A DNA stretch of 64,000 bases, taken from assembly GCF_029962835.1 (NCBI RefSeq), contig NC_080588.1, forward strand, positions 63,698,001-63,762,000. The letters are read 5' to 3'. Origin of the DNA: Magnolia sinica (Eukaryota; Streptophyta; Magnoliopsida; Magnoliales; Magnoliaceae). Below, piece by piece: positions 43,598 through 55,600 of this stretch (within the stretch, counting starts at the first letter, position 1; the number at the start of each line of letters is the position of its first letter). The position numbers were made by a program, and so were the translations under genes. The notes under the pieces are model-generated. The model was not told the origin of the DNA and searched no databases. It saw only the letters and a list, made by a program, of their open reading frames with translations.

Positions 43598-45340
43598 ATG
43601 CCCAAGTGGGCCCGTGATAACACTCGACGTCTCTTGACTGAAGGAGGATTGGTTGAGGGGTTGACTATCCATCGCAGGACTAGACACCGCTCAAAATCCC
43701 CTGAGTTAATTGAAGTTATGGCTGAAGACCAACCTCCTCTACTTCCACCCAGGGTGGAGGATACCCAAGATGAGAATGAGGTGCAACAGGCACCCCCGCC
43801 TCGTACTTTACGAGATTATCTACAACCGGCGGGAGTGAGTACGCCCTCATGCATGATTTTTCCTGAAAACACAGGACGAATGGACATCAAGCCAGGAGTT
43901 ATCCAACTCCTTCCCAAATTCCATGGACTTGAATCAGAGAGTCCATATTTGCATTTGAAAGAGTTCGATGAGATTATAGCTACATTATGTTTTCTTAATG
44001 TATCTGAGGATACAATTAGGCTGAAACTCTTTCCTTTTTCCTTAAAAGAGAAAGCTAAGACGTGGTTACATTCACTGCGTCCTAGATCCATTGGCACATG
44101 GAACGACATGCAGAGGGAATTCATAAAAAAATTCTTCCCACATTATAAAACGATTACCCTCAGAAAAGCAATCATGAACTTTGCCCAAAAGGAAGATGAA
44201 ACAATCTTCCAATGTTGGGAAAGGTTCAAAGATTTGGTCAGTTCATGCCCACAACACGGATTTGAAACGTGGCGCATTACAAATTTTTTCTACGATGGAC
44301 TGACATCTTCCATGCGCCAAATGGTCGAGACAATGTGTAATGGAGAATTCATTAATAAAGATGTCGACGAGGTATGGGACTACCTCGACAGTTTGGCTGA
44401 AAAAACACAATCTTGAGACTATTACCCAAAGTCGAACACCACATCTAGGTCGACTCAATTAAAGGAGAAAGGTGGATTATATCTCTTGAAAGAAGAGGAT
44501 GATCTCAAGTGTAAAGTGACTACGCTCATAAGGAAAGTTGAGGCCATGGAAGGAAAGAAGGATAAGGTCAATGAAATTGTTTGCGGCATCTGTGATTGCA
44601 ACATTCACACAACTGAAAACTGTCCTACAATACCCGCCTTTCGAGGAGTGTTGAATGAACAAGCCAATGCCGTAGATAATTATCAAAGACCTTTTACTGG
44701 ACCTAACTCCAATACATACAACCCTGGCTGGAAAAATCATCCAAACTTTAGTTGGAGGAATGGACAGACGGCTACTCCTCCAGGTTTCTTCAATCAAAAT
44801 CCAAATCAAGTGAAACCTCAAGAGGAACCGGTTCAAAATCCCATACAAGAGCTGGCTCAGGCAATGCGGGGAATTACAGATTTTATGCAAAAGATAGATT
44901 CTCGTATGACGGTTATAGAAAAGGGAATGCTTCCTGCACAACCTCTCCCCAATCCTAAACCGCAGTACGAGAGTAATGATCCCAGCTCTTCAAATCAGAT
45001 GGGGCATGCTAAATCCATCACCACTCTTAGGAGTGGGAAGATCATTGATAAAACTCTTCCGGTTAGGCCCGAAAAGCCTCAAGAACCAGAAGAGGACAAC
45101 AATGATGGATCCAGTGATGCCCCACAAAAAGTAGAACCGGAACTTCTAGAGAAGCCAGTTGCTCCATTCCCCCAACGGTTGGTTTCACCAAAACCTTTCT
45201 CTAACTCTCAGGATATCCTAGAGGTGTTGAAACAGGTGAAAGTCAACATTCCTCTACTTGATGTCGTTAAACAGATACCTTCATATGCCAAATTCCTGAA
45301 AGACTTATGCACGACCAAAAGACGGAAAATTATTCAAAAG
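43598..45340 (+). pseudogene. gag of the complete Athila-like element
   Basis: Starts at ATG 43598 (MPKWARDNTRRLL), reading through an acidic/Pro-rich N terminus, then the gag domain: PGVIQLLPKFHGLESESPY, LKLFPFSLKEKAKTWLHSL, REFIKKFFPHYKTITLRK, FQCWERFKDLVSSCPQHG and EVWDYLDSLAEKTQS. A TGA at 44414-44416 stands where the related element has TGG (Trp). Downstream, in the same frame, comes a CX2CX4HX4C zinc knuckle (44582-44623, CGICDCNIHTTENC), a Phe/Asn/Pro-rich stretch, and then Pro/Glu-rich linker to the protease. Gag would package RNA in a virus-like particle. Apart from the one stop the frame is intact. Confidence 0.9.
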
Positions 45341-46200
45341 AAAATCTCCTTGACTGAGAAAGTGAGTGCCATTCTGAAGCAAGACGTGCCACAGAAATTC
45401 AAGGATCCCGGTAGCCCAACCATATCATGTGTAATCGGGAACCATCGAATTGATCACGCACTTCTTGACTTAGGAGCGAGCGTCAATCTGATCCCCTACT
45501 CGGTATATAAACAGTTAGGTTTGGGTGAATTAAAACCTACCCTAACCACACTACAACTTGCTGATAGCTCTGTTCGTGTACCAAGAGGGATAATTGAGGA
45601 TGTGTTAGTCCAGGTCGATAGATTTTACTACCCTGTAGATTTTATCATCCTGGACACCGAACCTATCAATAACATGAGCATTCAGATTCCCGTCATTCTT
45701 GGTCGCCCATTCCTTGCCACATCAAATGCAATTATCAATTGCAGGAATGGTGTCATGACTATGTCTTTTGGAAATTTGACATTGGAGTCAAACATTTTTT
45801 TCAATAACGGCAGCAACTCAGAGGATGATGACGATTTCCACGACATTAACATGATTGACTCTTTCGTGGAAGATACGACACCTCTAACCTTATCCTCTGA
45901 CTCTCTAGAGACGTGCCTGGCCCACTCCCATGATTTTGATGATGACATGATTAGGAAAACGTGTGCCTTGCTTGATATTGCACCGGTACTTGAAGTTAAC
46001 CGGTGGAGGTCACAACTTAAAGAATTGTCACAAACCGATATAGTGCCTCTACCGTCTAACCTCAAGCCGCCGAAGCTTGACCTAAAACCTTTGCCCTCTG
46101 ATTTGAAATATGCATATTTAGGTCAAGATGAGATATACCCGGTGGTGATCTCTGCCCACCTGGAGAAAGAACAAGAGAGTATGCTCATATCTACTCTCAT
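45341..46200 (+). pseudogene. Protease domain of the complete Athila-like element
   Basis: Part of the continuous gag-pol frame. SPTISCVIGNHRIDHALL leads to the catalytic DLGAS (codons 45467-45481), typical of Athila in place of DTGS. It is followed by VNLIPYSVYKQLGLGEL, FIILDTEP, and IPVILGRPFLATSNA. A linker rich in Glu/Asp (NSEDDDDFHDINMIDSF) connects to RT. No break falls within the domain. It would cleave the Gag-Pol polyprotein. It matches the non-autonomous relative until about 46200, where the two sequences part. Confidence 0.88.
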
Positions 46201-47044
46201 TGAGCATAGAGGAGCCCTGGGATGGACGATAGCGGACCTCAAGAGAATCGATCCCTTAATATGTACTCACCGCATATATCTTGAGGATAATGCAAAAACC
46301 GTTCGGCAACCACAACGTAGACTAAATCCAAACATGAAGGAAGTGGTTAAAGCCGAGGTTCTTAAACTATTGGACGTGGGTATTATATACCCTACATCCG
46401 ATAGTCAATGGGTGAGTCCAACTCAAGTGGTCCCTAAGAAGTCCGGAATCACCATCGTAGCCAATGCTAATAATGAACTCGTGCCAACTAGAGTCACTAC
46501 TAGTTGGAGAATGTGCATTGACTACAAGAAATTGAATACCGTCACGAGGAAAGACCACTTTCCTTTACCATTCATTGATCAGATCCTTGAAAGGTTAGCT
46601 GGTCATTCCTATTATAGTTTCCTTGACGGGTATTCGGGCTACAACCAGATAGAGATAGCTCCTGAAGACCAGGAAAAGACCACATTTACATGTCCATACG
46701 GCACCTTTGCTTATCGAAGGATGCCATTCGGACTATGTAATGCCCCTGCCACCTTCCAGCGATGTATGCTTAGTATTTTTTCTGACATGGTGGGGCAATA
46801 TCTAGAGGTCTTCATGAATGACTTCTCTGTTTATGGTCCATCTTTCAGCAAATGCTTGGAAAGTCTTAAATGTGTGCTGAAAAGATGTGAAGAAAAGAAC
46901 TTGGTACTTAATTGGGAGAAGTGCCATTTTATGGTTTAGAAGGGAATTGTCCTTGGGCATATTATCTCGTCTAAGGGAATCGAGGTAGATAAGGCAAAAA
47001 TCGATCTTATCTCTAACCTACCTCCACCCAAGAACATCAGAGAC
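46201..47044 (+). pseudogene. Reverse transcriptase of the complete Athila-like element
   Basis: Continuous frame with the standard blocks: QRRLNPNMKEVVKAEVLKLL, VSPTQVVPKKSG, WRMCIDYKKLN, YYSFLDGYSGYNQI, FTCPYGTFAYRRMPFGLCNA and PATFQRCML. The catalytic block reads EVFMNDFSVYG: the first aspartate of the expected FMDD is Asn (AAT at 46817-46819), a single G-to-A change that should abolish polymerase activity. A TAG at 46937-46939, where the family has Gln before the GIVLGH segment, cuts the thumb. The enzyme would make cDNA from the element RNA. Both lesions are transitions. Confidence 0.9.
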
Positions 47045-47788
47045 GTGCGATCCTTCTTAGGACATGCAGGATTTTACAGGCGATTCATAAAGGACTTTAG
47101 TCTCCTCTCTCGTCCTTTATGCACTCTTCTTCAAAAGGATGCTCCGTACGAGTGGACTGAGCAATGCCAGGAAGCTTTCACCAAGCTTAAGGGCACGTTA
47201 ACCACGACACCTATCATGCAGCCACCCGACTGGAGCCTTCCTTTTGAGCTTATGTGCGACGCTTCTGATTATGCTCTTGGGGCGGTCCTAGGCCAGAGAA
47301 AAGATAAGAGACCCTACGTCATTCATTACGCAAGTAGAACTTTAAATTCTGCCCAGGTGAACTACTCGACTACGGAAAAGGAACTCTTAGCTGTAGTGTT
47401 CGCCTTGGACAAATTTAGGTCCTACTTGATCGGATCCAAGATCATTATCTACACAGATCATGCGGCACTTAAGTATCTTCTTTCTAAGAATGATTCTAAG
47501 CCCCGTTTGATACGATGGATCCTTCTACTCCAAGAATTTGATTTGAAAATTAAAGATAAAAAAGGAGTAGAGAACGTAGTGGCCGATCACCTTTCTCGCC
47601 TTAATACCTCTGATCCCCTTGAGACAACGCATATCAACGACATGTTCCCTGATGAACAACTGTTCAGAGTCTCCCATTCACCTTGGTTTGCTGATATTGC
47701 TAATTATCTTGCTACAGGAGCCATACCGACACAGTGGACTGTGCAAGATAAGAAGAAATTTTTCACCAAGGTGCGCAACTTTTTCTAG
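47045..47788 (+). pseudogene. RNase H region of the complete Athila-like element
   Basis: Same frame. [19 protein letters not shown] ends the RT thumb/connection, then [19 protein letters not shown] (first RNase H Asp), [38 protein letters not shown] (Glu), [14 protein letters not shown] (Asp) and VADHLSRL (final Asp). All catalytic positions look intact. Only one RNase H is present, as in Athila, unlike the Tat element at 8587. A TAG at 47786-47788 (expected Trp before DDPYLFKYC) separates it from integrase. Confidence 0.9.
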
Positions 47789-48976
47789 GATGATCCTTAC
47801 TTATTTAAATATTGCCCAGACCAAATCCTAAGGAGATGTGTACCAGACGATGAGCATCAGAGCGTCATCTCCTTCTGTCACTCACAGGCCTGTGGTGGTC
47901 ACTTTTCTGCTAAAAAGACCACGACCAAGATTCTGCAGTGTGACTTTTACTGGCCCACTATGTTTAGGGACACTCATGAGTTTTGCAAAGCTTGCGAGCG
48001 TTGTCAGAAATTGGGAGCATTGTCCCGTCGAAATATGATGCCTTTGAATCCCATCCTTATCATTGAAGCATTTGATTGCTGGGGCATCGATTTCATGGGA
48101 CCATTCCCCCAATCGTTTGGAAATCTGTATATTTTGCTTGCCGTGGATTATGTCACTAAATAGGTCGAAGCGATTCCATGTCGAAAGAATGACCATCGCA
48201 CGATCATTAAATTTCTAAAAGAAAACATCCTTTCTCGATTCGGAACACCTCGAGCCATCATTAGTGATGGGGGCTCACACTTTTGTAACAGACCATTCGA
48301 GAGCTTAATGAAAAAATACGGTATCTCTCATAAAGTGAGCACCCCGTACCACCCACAGACAAGTGGGCAAGCCGAGATTTCTAATAGAAAAATTAAACAC
48401 ATTTTGGAGAAAACGGTTAACCCTGACCGTAAGGATTGGTCAATCCGATTGACCGATGCCTTATGGGCATACCGTACTGCTTTTAAAACCCCTATTGGAA
48501 TGTCTCCCTTTAGACTTGTCTATGAGAAGGCTTGTCACTTGCCTGTGGAGCTGGAAAATAAAGCGTACTGGGTGATCAAAAATCTCAATTTCAATCTGGA
48601 CAACGCTGGCTCGCTACGCAAACTTCAATTGAATGAACTGGAGGAAATCCGGAATGATGCATACGATAATTTGAGAATTTACAAGGACAAGATGAAAGCA
48701 TTTCATGACCAACACATTTTGCGAAAATCATTCACACCTGATCAGAAGGTCCTTTTGTACAATTCTCGATTACATCTCTTTCCGAGTAAGCTTCGATCTC
48801 GTTGGACCGGCCCTTACATTGTTGTCACTGTTTTTTCGCATGGGGCCGTTGAGATAAGAGATCCCGACAATGGCAAGGAGTTTAAAGTCAATGGACATCG
48901 ATTGAAACCATTTGTCGAGAAATTTGATTCAGAGGACATGTCCATGCCTCTGACTGATCCTGTTTACCAGGATTGA
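47789..48976 (+). pseudogene. Integrase of the complete Athila-like element
   Basis: Same frame, to a natural TGA at 48974-48976. HHCC zinc domain: HSQACGGHF and later FCKACERCQ. DDE core: Asp in GIDFMGPFPQSF (near 48090), Asp in [12 protein letters not shown] (near 48264), and Glu in [13 protein letters not shown] (near 48374), all kept. The C-terminal part has [31 protein letters not shown] and a basic [18 protein letters not shown] segment. A TAG at 48161-48163 (expected Trp after AVDYVTK) interrupts the core. It would join element cDNA to host DNA. No chromodomain is seen, in line with a non-chromovirus lineage. Confidence 0.9.
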
Positions 48977-50215
48977 TCTCCTAGTCTGATGGAGGTATAG
49001 TTAGTTCAATGTTTGTGGGTAACATTACTGCAAACCCTCACGAGACTCAAACTCGTCCACTAGGGGCAACCTAGGGGTTTAAAGGCTTGTTGCATACGCC
49101 AAATGCAATCGAGAGCACCTACGAAAGTGGTGTAGGTAGGATTTCATTTTTGTATTTTTTATTTTATTTTTGTTGGTTTCTCTCTTGTGCTGACCCGCTC
49201 TTACGTGGATATCCTTGGAAAGCCTCTTGATTCTTTCGTCCAGGTACTATCTTTCCATCACTCCTATTTTTTCGTTATCTCATGTGCATTGCATGTCTAT
49301 TTCTTTTACATTGAGGACAATGTAGATTTTTGGTTGGGGGTGGGAGATTAGGTTTCCTAATCAGTGTTTTCTTGGTCTTGAGCAAAAGTTGTGAAAATTT
49401 TTAATTTTTCAGGATTTCTGATGAAGTCGAAGTGATTTTGACAGGCCATCTAGGCACTTAGAATTTCAAGATGCGTGATGTTGGTACTTCATGACTCTTG
49501 GATTTAGTTATCTATTAAATTTCACAGCTAAGTTTGAATTGTTAATCCATTATTAGAATTTGTAAACATTGATTGAGTCATGAATTCGCAGGACACATCT
49601 CGCTTGCACATTAAGGTTTCAGTTCGATATTAAAGGATTTTTTCAACTTGGTAATCACTAAACATGAAAGGAACCAACTTGAGAAATCGAATGGATTGGG
49701 CGAACAGTCTTTACCATAGGTTTGCTCCCTATAGGTGAGGATTCGATTCCCCATGAATGATATGTGAAAAAGTTGGGGGTACAGTCTTTACCTTAGGTTT
49801 GCTCCCTATAGGTGAGGATCTGATCCCTCTTCTTGGCATTACTTCTAATGGAAAAAAAATCAAAAATTAAAAGAATAAAAAGATAATGTGTAAGCCAAGG
49901 TGGGTTATCGTGAATTCTCTTAGTTGTTACCAAGGATATCCTTAAATATCGAGGTGAATCTCAATGTTGATAAGTCGAGATTAGACTATACATCCATGGA
50001 ATTCAGTGTTTGGAATTGGACTAATTAAGGGATTAATATTTGAACTTGATTATGAAGTTTACTGTAAGCTTGATTCCAGGAGAAAGTAATGCCAACATTC
50101 ATGAATCTTAGAATTTGAGTATCTGAACTATTTTTCATAAATCTCTTGAGTTTGTAGAAATTGTCCTGTAATTCTCAATTTATTTTTCGCATACCTTGCT
50201 CGGGACTAGCAAGAT
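48977..50215 (+). other. 3' noncoding region of the complete Athila-like element
   Basis: 1.24 kb after integrase without an envelope-like frame. Contains ACATTGAGGACAATGTAG and TTGGTTGGGGGTGGGAG motifs near 49310-49345, and a 77-bp tandem duplication whose copies begin ACAGTCTTTACC at 49704 and 49781. These also occur in the gag-protease element. Confidence 0.7.
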
Positions 50216-50230
50216 GCTGGTTGGGGGTTG
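50216..50230 (+). promoter_or_regulatory. Polypurine tract of the complete Athila-like element
   Basis: GCTGGTTGGGGGTTG lies directly before the 3' LTR start TGTTCAGGG. The gag-protease element has the same GGTTGGGGGTTG directly before its LTR start TATTGAGGG, which fixes the LTR border there. Confidence 0.75.
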
Positions 50231-51781
50231 TGTTCAGGGTCAAATATTGCATATCAGACCTAGTTGCTGTATAGAATTACAAGCATGATACCGCTTAATG
50301 GCCTGATTTAATCATGTTTATGATGCAGGGCGTATTCACGAGCACGGACTGGAAAGGGTACTGAAAGCATGGATTTAACAGGTCTAAAGTCACCAAGGCA
50401 AGCGACGGACCCCAGGAAACCAAGATCGACGGAGTGGATTTTTGACTCGGCCTCCATAAAAGGCCCACCGACCTTCACAGCGACGTGTGCGCGAGCTCTG
50501 TTCCGCAGCAGAGGTTGCGGTTGATTCAGGTGGGCCACCAGCGCTGATCATATTGACGATCTGGACCGTCCATGATGTCCGGAGGGGGGATGAGACCCTC
50601 GCCAAGGTCGCCTTTTGGCCCTACGTCCATGGTTGCATGTGCAAACAAAACAACAACTTTGTTGTTTTTCTCGGCGGCGAAACATCTCTGCTGTGCGTAG
50701 AGAAAGTTTCCGCAGCTGGCTCGTCGGTGGACTCCAGCTCTCCACCGGTCCTGGCTGCGTAAGGAGTGTCTCCGCAACCTATTTCCGGTAGGACTCTACA
50801 GCAGCTCTCGGAGGACAGCTCTATAAGGAGGGTGGTTGCTGCTGCACGTTAGGGAGGGAAAAACGAGAAGACAGGCGGGGGCTTTCTGCTATTCACGGCT
50901 GGAGAGAGAGAGCACAAGAGCAGGGTTGCGGTTTTGGCTCTGAGGAGATCGTGTGACGGCTGGCTTGGGTTTGGGCTGGAACGTGAAGACAGGGAGAAGG
51001 AAAAAAAGAATGCTCTTATTTTCTTTTTCTTATTTTTTTACCGGCTGTTGTTTTTCCTTTTCTTCTTTCTCTTATGATGCCTAAGGTTATTAGCCTAATC
51101 ATGTTGGGCTAAACCTCTTAGCTAGGGCTAAGAGGTGAAGCTTGTAGTCTGATGGGAGGGACTTTGCTTGTGCCTATTGTTTAGACTGACTGATGTTGAA
51201 TTTTGTTCAAATTAAAAGAAATACTTTCAGTTATTTTTAATGGTTTGTTGTGACTGAAATTACAATAGATCTGCGATGGTTTTGAGTATTTCTTCCCCTT
51301 TTTATGTTTATGAAGTCAGGAAGCCCTGTTGTTCATCATTGTTCCATGGGCATGGTAGAATGACAGTACCCTTCCTGATCTTCATACATTGTTGATTGGT
51401 TGGTAATTAGTTTAATCCTATTGTTTGCTTTGTCTCCTGGGCATGGTTAGATGATGGAATCCATTCTAATTCATATACCTTTCATCTCTTGAAAACCAAA
51501 TCAAGTAAGTTCAGTTTGAATTCCATAATCCTTGATGCAGGCATAAGATCTCCCTGATCTCTACAAGTAGATCCTCTGAATCCCTAGTTTCCTTCCTCTA
51601 AATTCACTAAAGTTTTTATTCCACAATTATTTCTTAAATTCTATTTGGTTTAGATTACATCTTAGTCTAGTTCTAGTTCTACTTGGTTTCAGATAACGTA
51701 CAGGTATCAGTCCCTGTGGATTCGACCTCGGTCTTACCGAGTTTATTACTACATCACAACCCTATACTTGGGGAGTGAACA
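50231..51781 (+). repeat. 3' LTR of the complete Athila-like element
   Basis: 1551 bp, partner of 41376-42928. The hairpin is at 51115-51134. Differences include a 4-bp change in a GA repeat near 50900. Confidence 0.93.
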
Positions 51782-51786
51782 ACACT

Positions 51787-51955
51787 GTTTTCCTTAGTGT
51801 GGCCCACCTAAATCACAGGAAGGTCTGATATTTAGTCCCTGGGATTAATTTTTGTGTTGAATCTAGCTAATAGTTGGAGTGGATTTCATGTAATCATCAC
51901 GGTGGGCCTTGTAAAAATCAAGCATGAACCCAACTGTTTCCTTTGCTATTGCCTT
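51787..51955. mobile_element. Foldback element, inner piece of the left arm
   Basis: GTGTGGCCCACCTAAATCACAGG through CCCAACTGTTTCCTTTG is mirrored by 52390-52560 in reverse complement (CAAAGGAAACAGTTGGG is an exact 17-bp match). Together with 41318-41375 it forms the left arm. Confidence 0.75.
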
Positions 51956-52389
51956 TTTTTTAACACACCCCCACACACTCACACTAGTGGAATTTCACCA
52001 CCTATGGATACTTGAACCCTTGACCGGGTGTTGAAATTCCTAAGAGTCTACCATCTAAGCAAGAGTAGGGATCCTCCTTTGCTATTGCCTGATACAATCA
52101 CATGTAAGCTTGATTTTTGGTCCATGGGCTAACATGGGATTATAAGCCTAATGGTTGGAATGGATCTTGCATACCCATCAAGGTTGCCCCATAAAAAAAT
52201 TAAAGCTGTACAATAATTTATTTTTTCTACTTGATGAAATTTAACAATATTGAGAGATGGTCCGCTATCATTGTTTATTAAGGGGCTCATTGCAATGTAT
52301 ATATGAAATCCATTCCGTCTGGTATATGTGCAATCTCAAGTTAGGACTAGGGTAAAAAAAAGGCTAATCTATGATTTAGGTGGGTCACA

Positions 52390-52613
52390 ACAAAGGAAAC
52401 AGTTGGGATAGTACCCTTGATTTTTATAGGGCTTACCATGTCGATTATATAAAATCCATTCCAACCATTAGAGTCCAAACCAAAATTTAGGCGCGGCACA
52501 CAAAAATCAGACCTATCCCTGATTTAGATGGGCCACACCAAGGGAAATGATTTGGAGGGTGAGCATTGTCATATACACAATTTCCAATCATGTAGGCCAC
52601 CTGAGTCATTGAT
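52390..52613. mobile_element. Foldback element, right arm
   Basis: Runs from CAAAGGAAACAGTTGGG through GATTTAGATGGGCCACACC to CACCTGAGTCATTGAT, the reverse complement of the left arm. It is cut at 52613 by the next LTR. The 430-bp spacer (51956-52389) carries further diverged copies of the arm sequence (for example GGTTGGAATGGATCTTGC near 52165). Confidence 0.7.
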
Positions 52614-55600
52614 TGTAACACCCCGTAAAATTCATTATATTGGACCCTAGCATATAAGCTGGTGTTACTAAAAAAGAATCGTACCAGTTCAATTAATTAC
52701 CCTTAAAAAAAACATAAAATATACCCGAACACTTAAACCTTAGCCTAACCTTGCAATATGATCATTTAAGGCCCAGATCTAGTCAACCCACTCCTGATTA
52801 ATCAAGATAACTGTAACTTAATGAAAAACTACCTAAAACCAAGATAACTAGGGATCATATCTTGATTGTTCCATGTACATAAACTAAATTGACCAAGTTA
52901 CTCTTTTGGCCTAAGAATTAATGGTTTAAGAAAATTAAGGCGAAGTCACCATTTCTGCTAACCTCAATAGCTAAACGATAAACCTAGATAATCCAGACCA
53001 TACTCATCATGCACAAGAAATCCTGCTACTCAAATCATCCTAAAAATGACTGGATTAACCAAACAAGCTCCATACTACTTATTAGTGGCCCACTAAAGTC
53101 GAAGCTATAGAACTGTCTTAGTAGGCTTGACATCCCATGCAAACTACTTAGTTGAGATTGCACGTCGAATCATTCAACTTGAAGCAACAAGTGAGCACAT
53201 GTGATGTGTGAAGTTTGTTAGAAATTAAAAAGGTAATTAATTGCACTCATCCGAACTTACCTGATGTTGAGGCATTCTAGCCATTAGTTCGCAGTCAAAT
53301 TAAGGGCACTAAATCTAATTACCATTTTATGAATATTCCTATAGTTGTGACTCTGATTGATGATTGGTAACCATTGAATTGATCTCTTGAACATATCCGT
53401 CGATCGACATGTCTAAATTGCGGGGCGAGTGTAACCTTGTATAGATCACCACTTGGAGTAATTATTCCATGGCATAGATCGACTTGCATAGTCCAAAGAG
53501 GGCTCCTAAAGCAAAAATTAACTCACCATAGTACCAACTAACCCTTAGCCTCATTTCTAGAGCAAGCAAGCACCAACCTGAGGCTATAAATACCCCTTTT
53601 TGAGTAGTCCCTTCTCTCATACGAATTTGCCCTAGCTAGTTGGGAGAAAGAAAGAGGAAGATGGAGAGATAGAACTTGGAGTGGGGAACTTTGTGCTAGA
53701 AAGAGAGGGGTACTGTTACGATCTCACTTTAGGAGCTCCAAATGCTTCCATCTTGGTAATTACATCTGAATTTGGAGGTAAGCCTACCCTTTTTACTTAC
53801 ATTGAAGAGCCTGCTAGGTTGTAAGTTACTCAAACTTATTAAGTTTTCCTTGAAATTGTCATAGGAAGTTTAGGTTTCTCCCAAATCCCTAACTCCAAGA
53901 GTAATTAGACTAGGTAATCTCCTTCCAAGGTGAGGACCATTTCTTCTTAGTCTCAGTTAGTGAATTAATGATTTTATTGAGATTGCATATGTTATAAATG
54001 CTAGACTTGCTTTACCATCATAACTCTTATGTTAATTGTTACTGGGTTGATAATATGTTTGATGAAATGCCTGAATAATAGAGAATTTCGGTATTGGTAT
54101 CCTTCTATGCTTCTTACAATGCTGCAGTTATATGAATTGGATTAGATTGTTGATCAAGGGTTTGTACATATATTCAATTGGCTAACTATAATGTGATATT
54201 AAACTGCTTTATGCTTGAGACCATATACATGATGATATGTATCAATATCGTTGTTGATTAAGCTTTAAAAACTGTATGAGTAAGTGGATGGTCTGCCTTT
54301 GGTTGGCTATCACAAGCTTGATCGGTTGATCAAGATGGAACACAGACGACCGACAGTATTTGAAACTACACAGGTTGTTTTACACCCAATGCCGATTTTA
54401 TCGAAGTTCCCCGTGGTCAATCGGATCAATTTAATGCAGAGGTGTCGTTTATGAGTTAACTGTTGCACACCACTCTGTAGAATCTGAGATACCATGATGT
54501 CCATTGAATTGGAGTCACAATTACAACCATCAACGTAATTTTAAGTAAAGTCTCATAGGTTGGGAATGGTGGTATGGACACGATGTCTGAGCTCTCAGCC
54601 TATGCTGGGTGACAAAGCCCCCATAGTGTCCAATGAGCACTGATGGAGGTGTGAGCCCCTTCCTTTGAAATGATTATTCACATTTGTTATTTCCGTGACA
54701 AACCCTAATTTGGATTAAAGGAGACTGGTGACGAGATATGTGATCTGGTCTATTTGACTCGTGATATAATGATGGTATCCTACATTCGCCAATACGGCTA
54801 TATGTAAATGGACTAATAAAGGCTAGGTTAAGCATGCATATATGACTTATGTGTTATCGGGTGCTTGGTTGACTGTTAAATATTAAAGTACTGTTCGAAT
54901 GGCCATCATTTCTTGTATAGGTGTTATCGGGTACTTTGTTAACCGTTAAAGATCAGAGTACTATTCGAACGGCCCTTATTTTATTTGCAAGACATATTTG
55001 TATATCATAACATTCATTCATTTAATTAACTAATTTAGGAAGTTGTTTGCGTTGTTGTGTCATTATTACCTATGCTTGATTATGTTAACATTATGTGTAA
55101 CTTAAGGGAATGGTAATACTGAGGTAATCACTCATTCTTACTTGGGACAATATTTTAAAACACCAACCTGATGTCATTGATACATGTATTGTTAAAGTCA
55201 GTGTCTTAAATGAGACTTGTTTTTATTTTGTGGAGGTGTCATATTTCTAGATCTCTGACCGGGCAGACATAAGCCAGCATGCTCCTGATGTAGTATTATC
55301 ATTGGAGTACTTATGTGGGGATATTAAACTTTTCTTTATGTACCTTTTGGGCCTACATATTGAGTCCTCAACTGAGTGAACTCATGTATACAATTTTCAT
55401 AAAAATTACAGTAGGGTCCTAACTAAGCCGCCAACCTCTTGCTCTCAAAGCCCAACTTCTCTTAAGAAATCTAACAAAAAATATTCCAATGATAATTACA
55501 TTAATTAATTAGGTATTTTATTGAAAAGCATTTTGAAAACATAGGTACCGGGATGTAAATCCGTATTAATAGGGTAGTATAATTTTGCGTAGAGTTTCCT

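Larger units (their letters stand above)
41376..51781 (+). mobile_element. Near-complete Athila-like Ty3/gypsy LTR retrotransposon
   Basis: A 10.4-kb element with LTRs at 41376-42928 and 50231-51781 (TG...CA) and the duplication ACACT at 41371-41375 and 51782-51786. I count about 34 differences between the LTRs by eye (about 98 percent identity), so it is the youngest well-dated insertion here. Internal order: CT-rich leader, gag, zinc knuckle, protease, RT, RNase H, integrase, then a 1.25-kb noncoding region where many Athila elements have an envelope-like frame. gag-pol is one continuous frame with four nonsense codons and a substituted RT catalytic residue, so this copy is inactive. Confidence 0.93.

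Noticed and set aside
45682..46065. Minus-strand frames opposite gag-pol (for example 45682-46065 and 44477-44941)
   Set aside because: They are shadows of the real plus-strand gag-pol frame, which carries all recognisable domains.
48977..50230. Possible envelope-like gene after integrase
   Set aside because: No frame of useful length, signal peptide or membrane segment is present.
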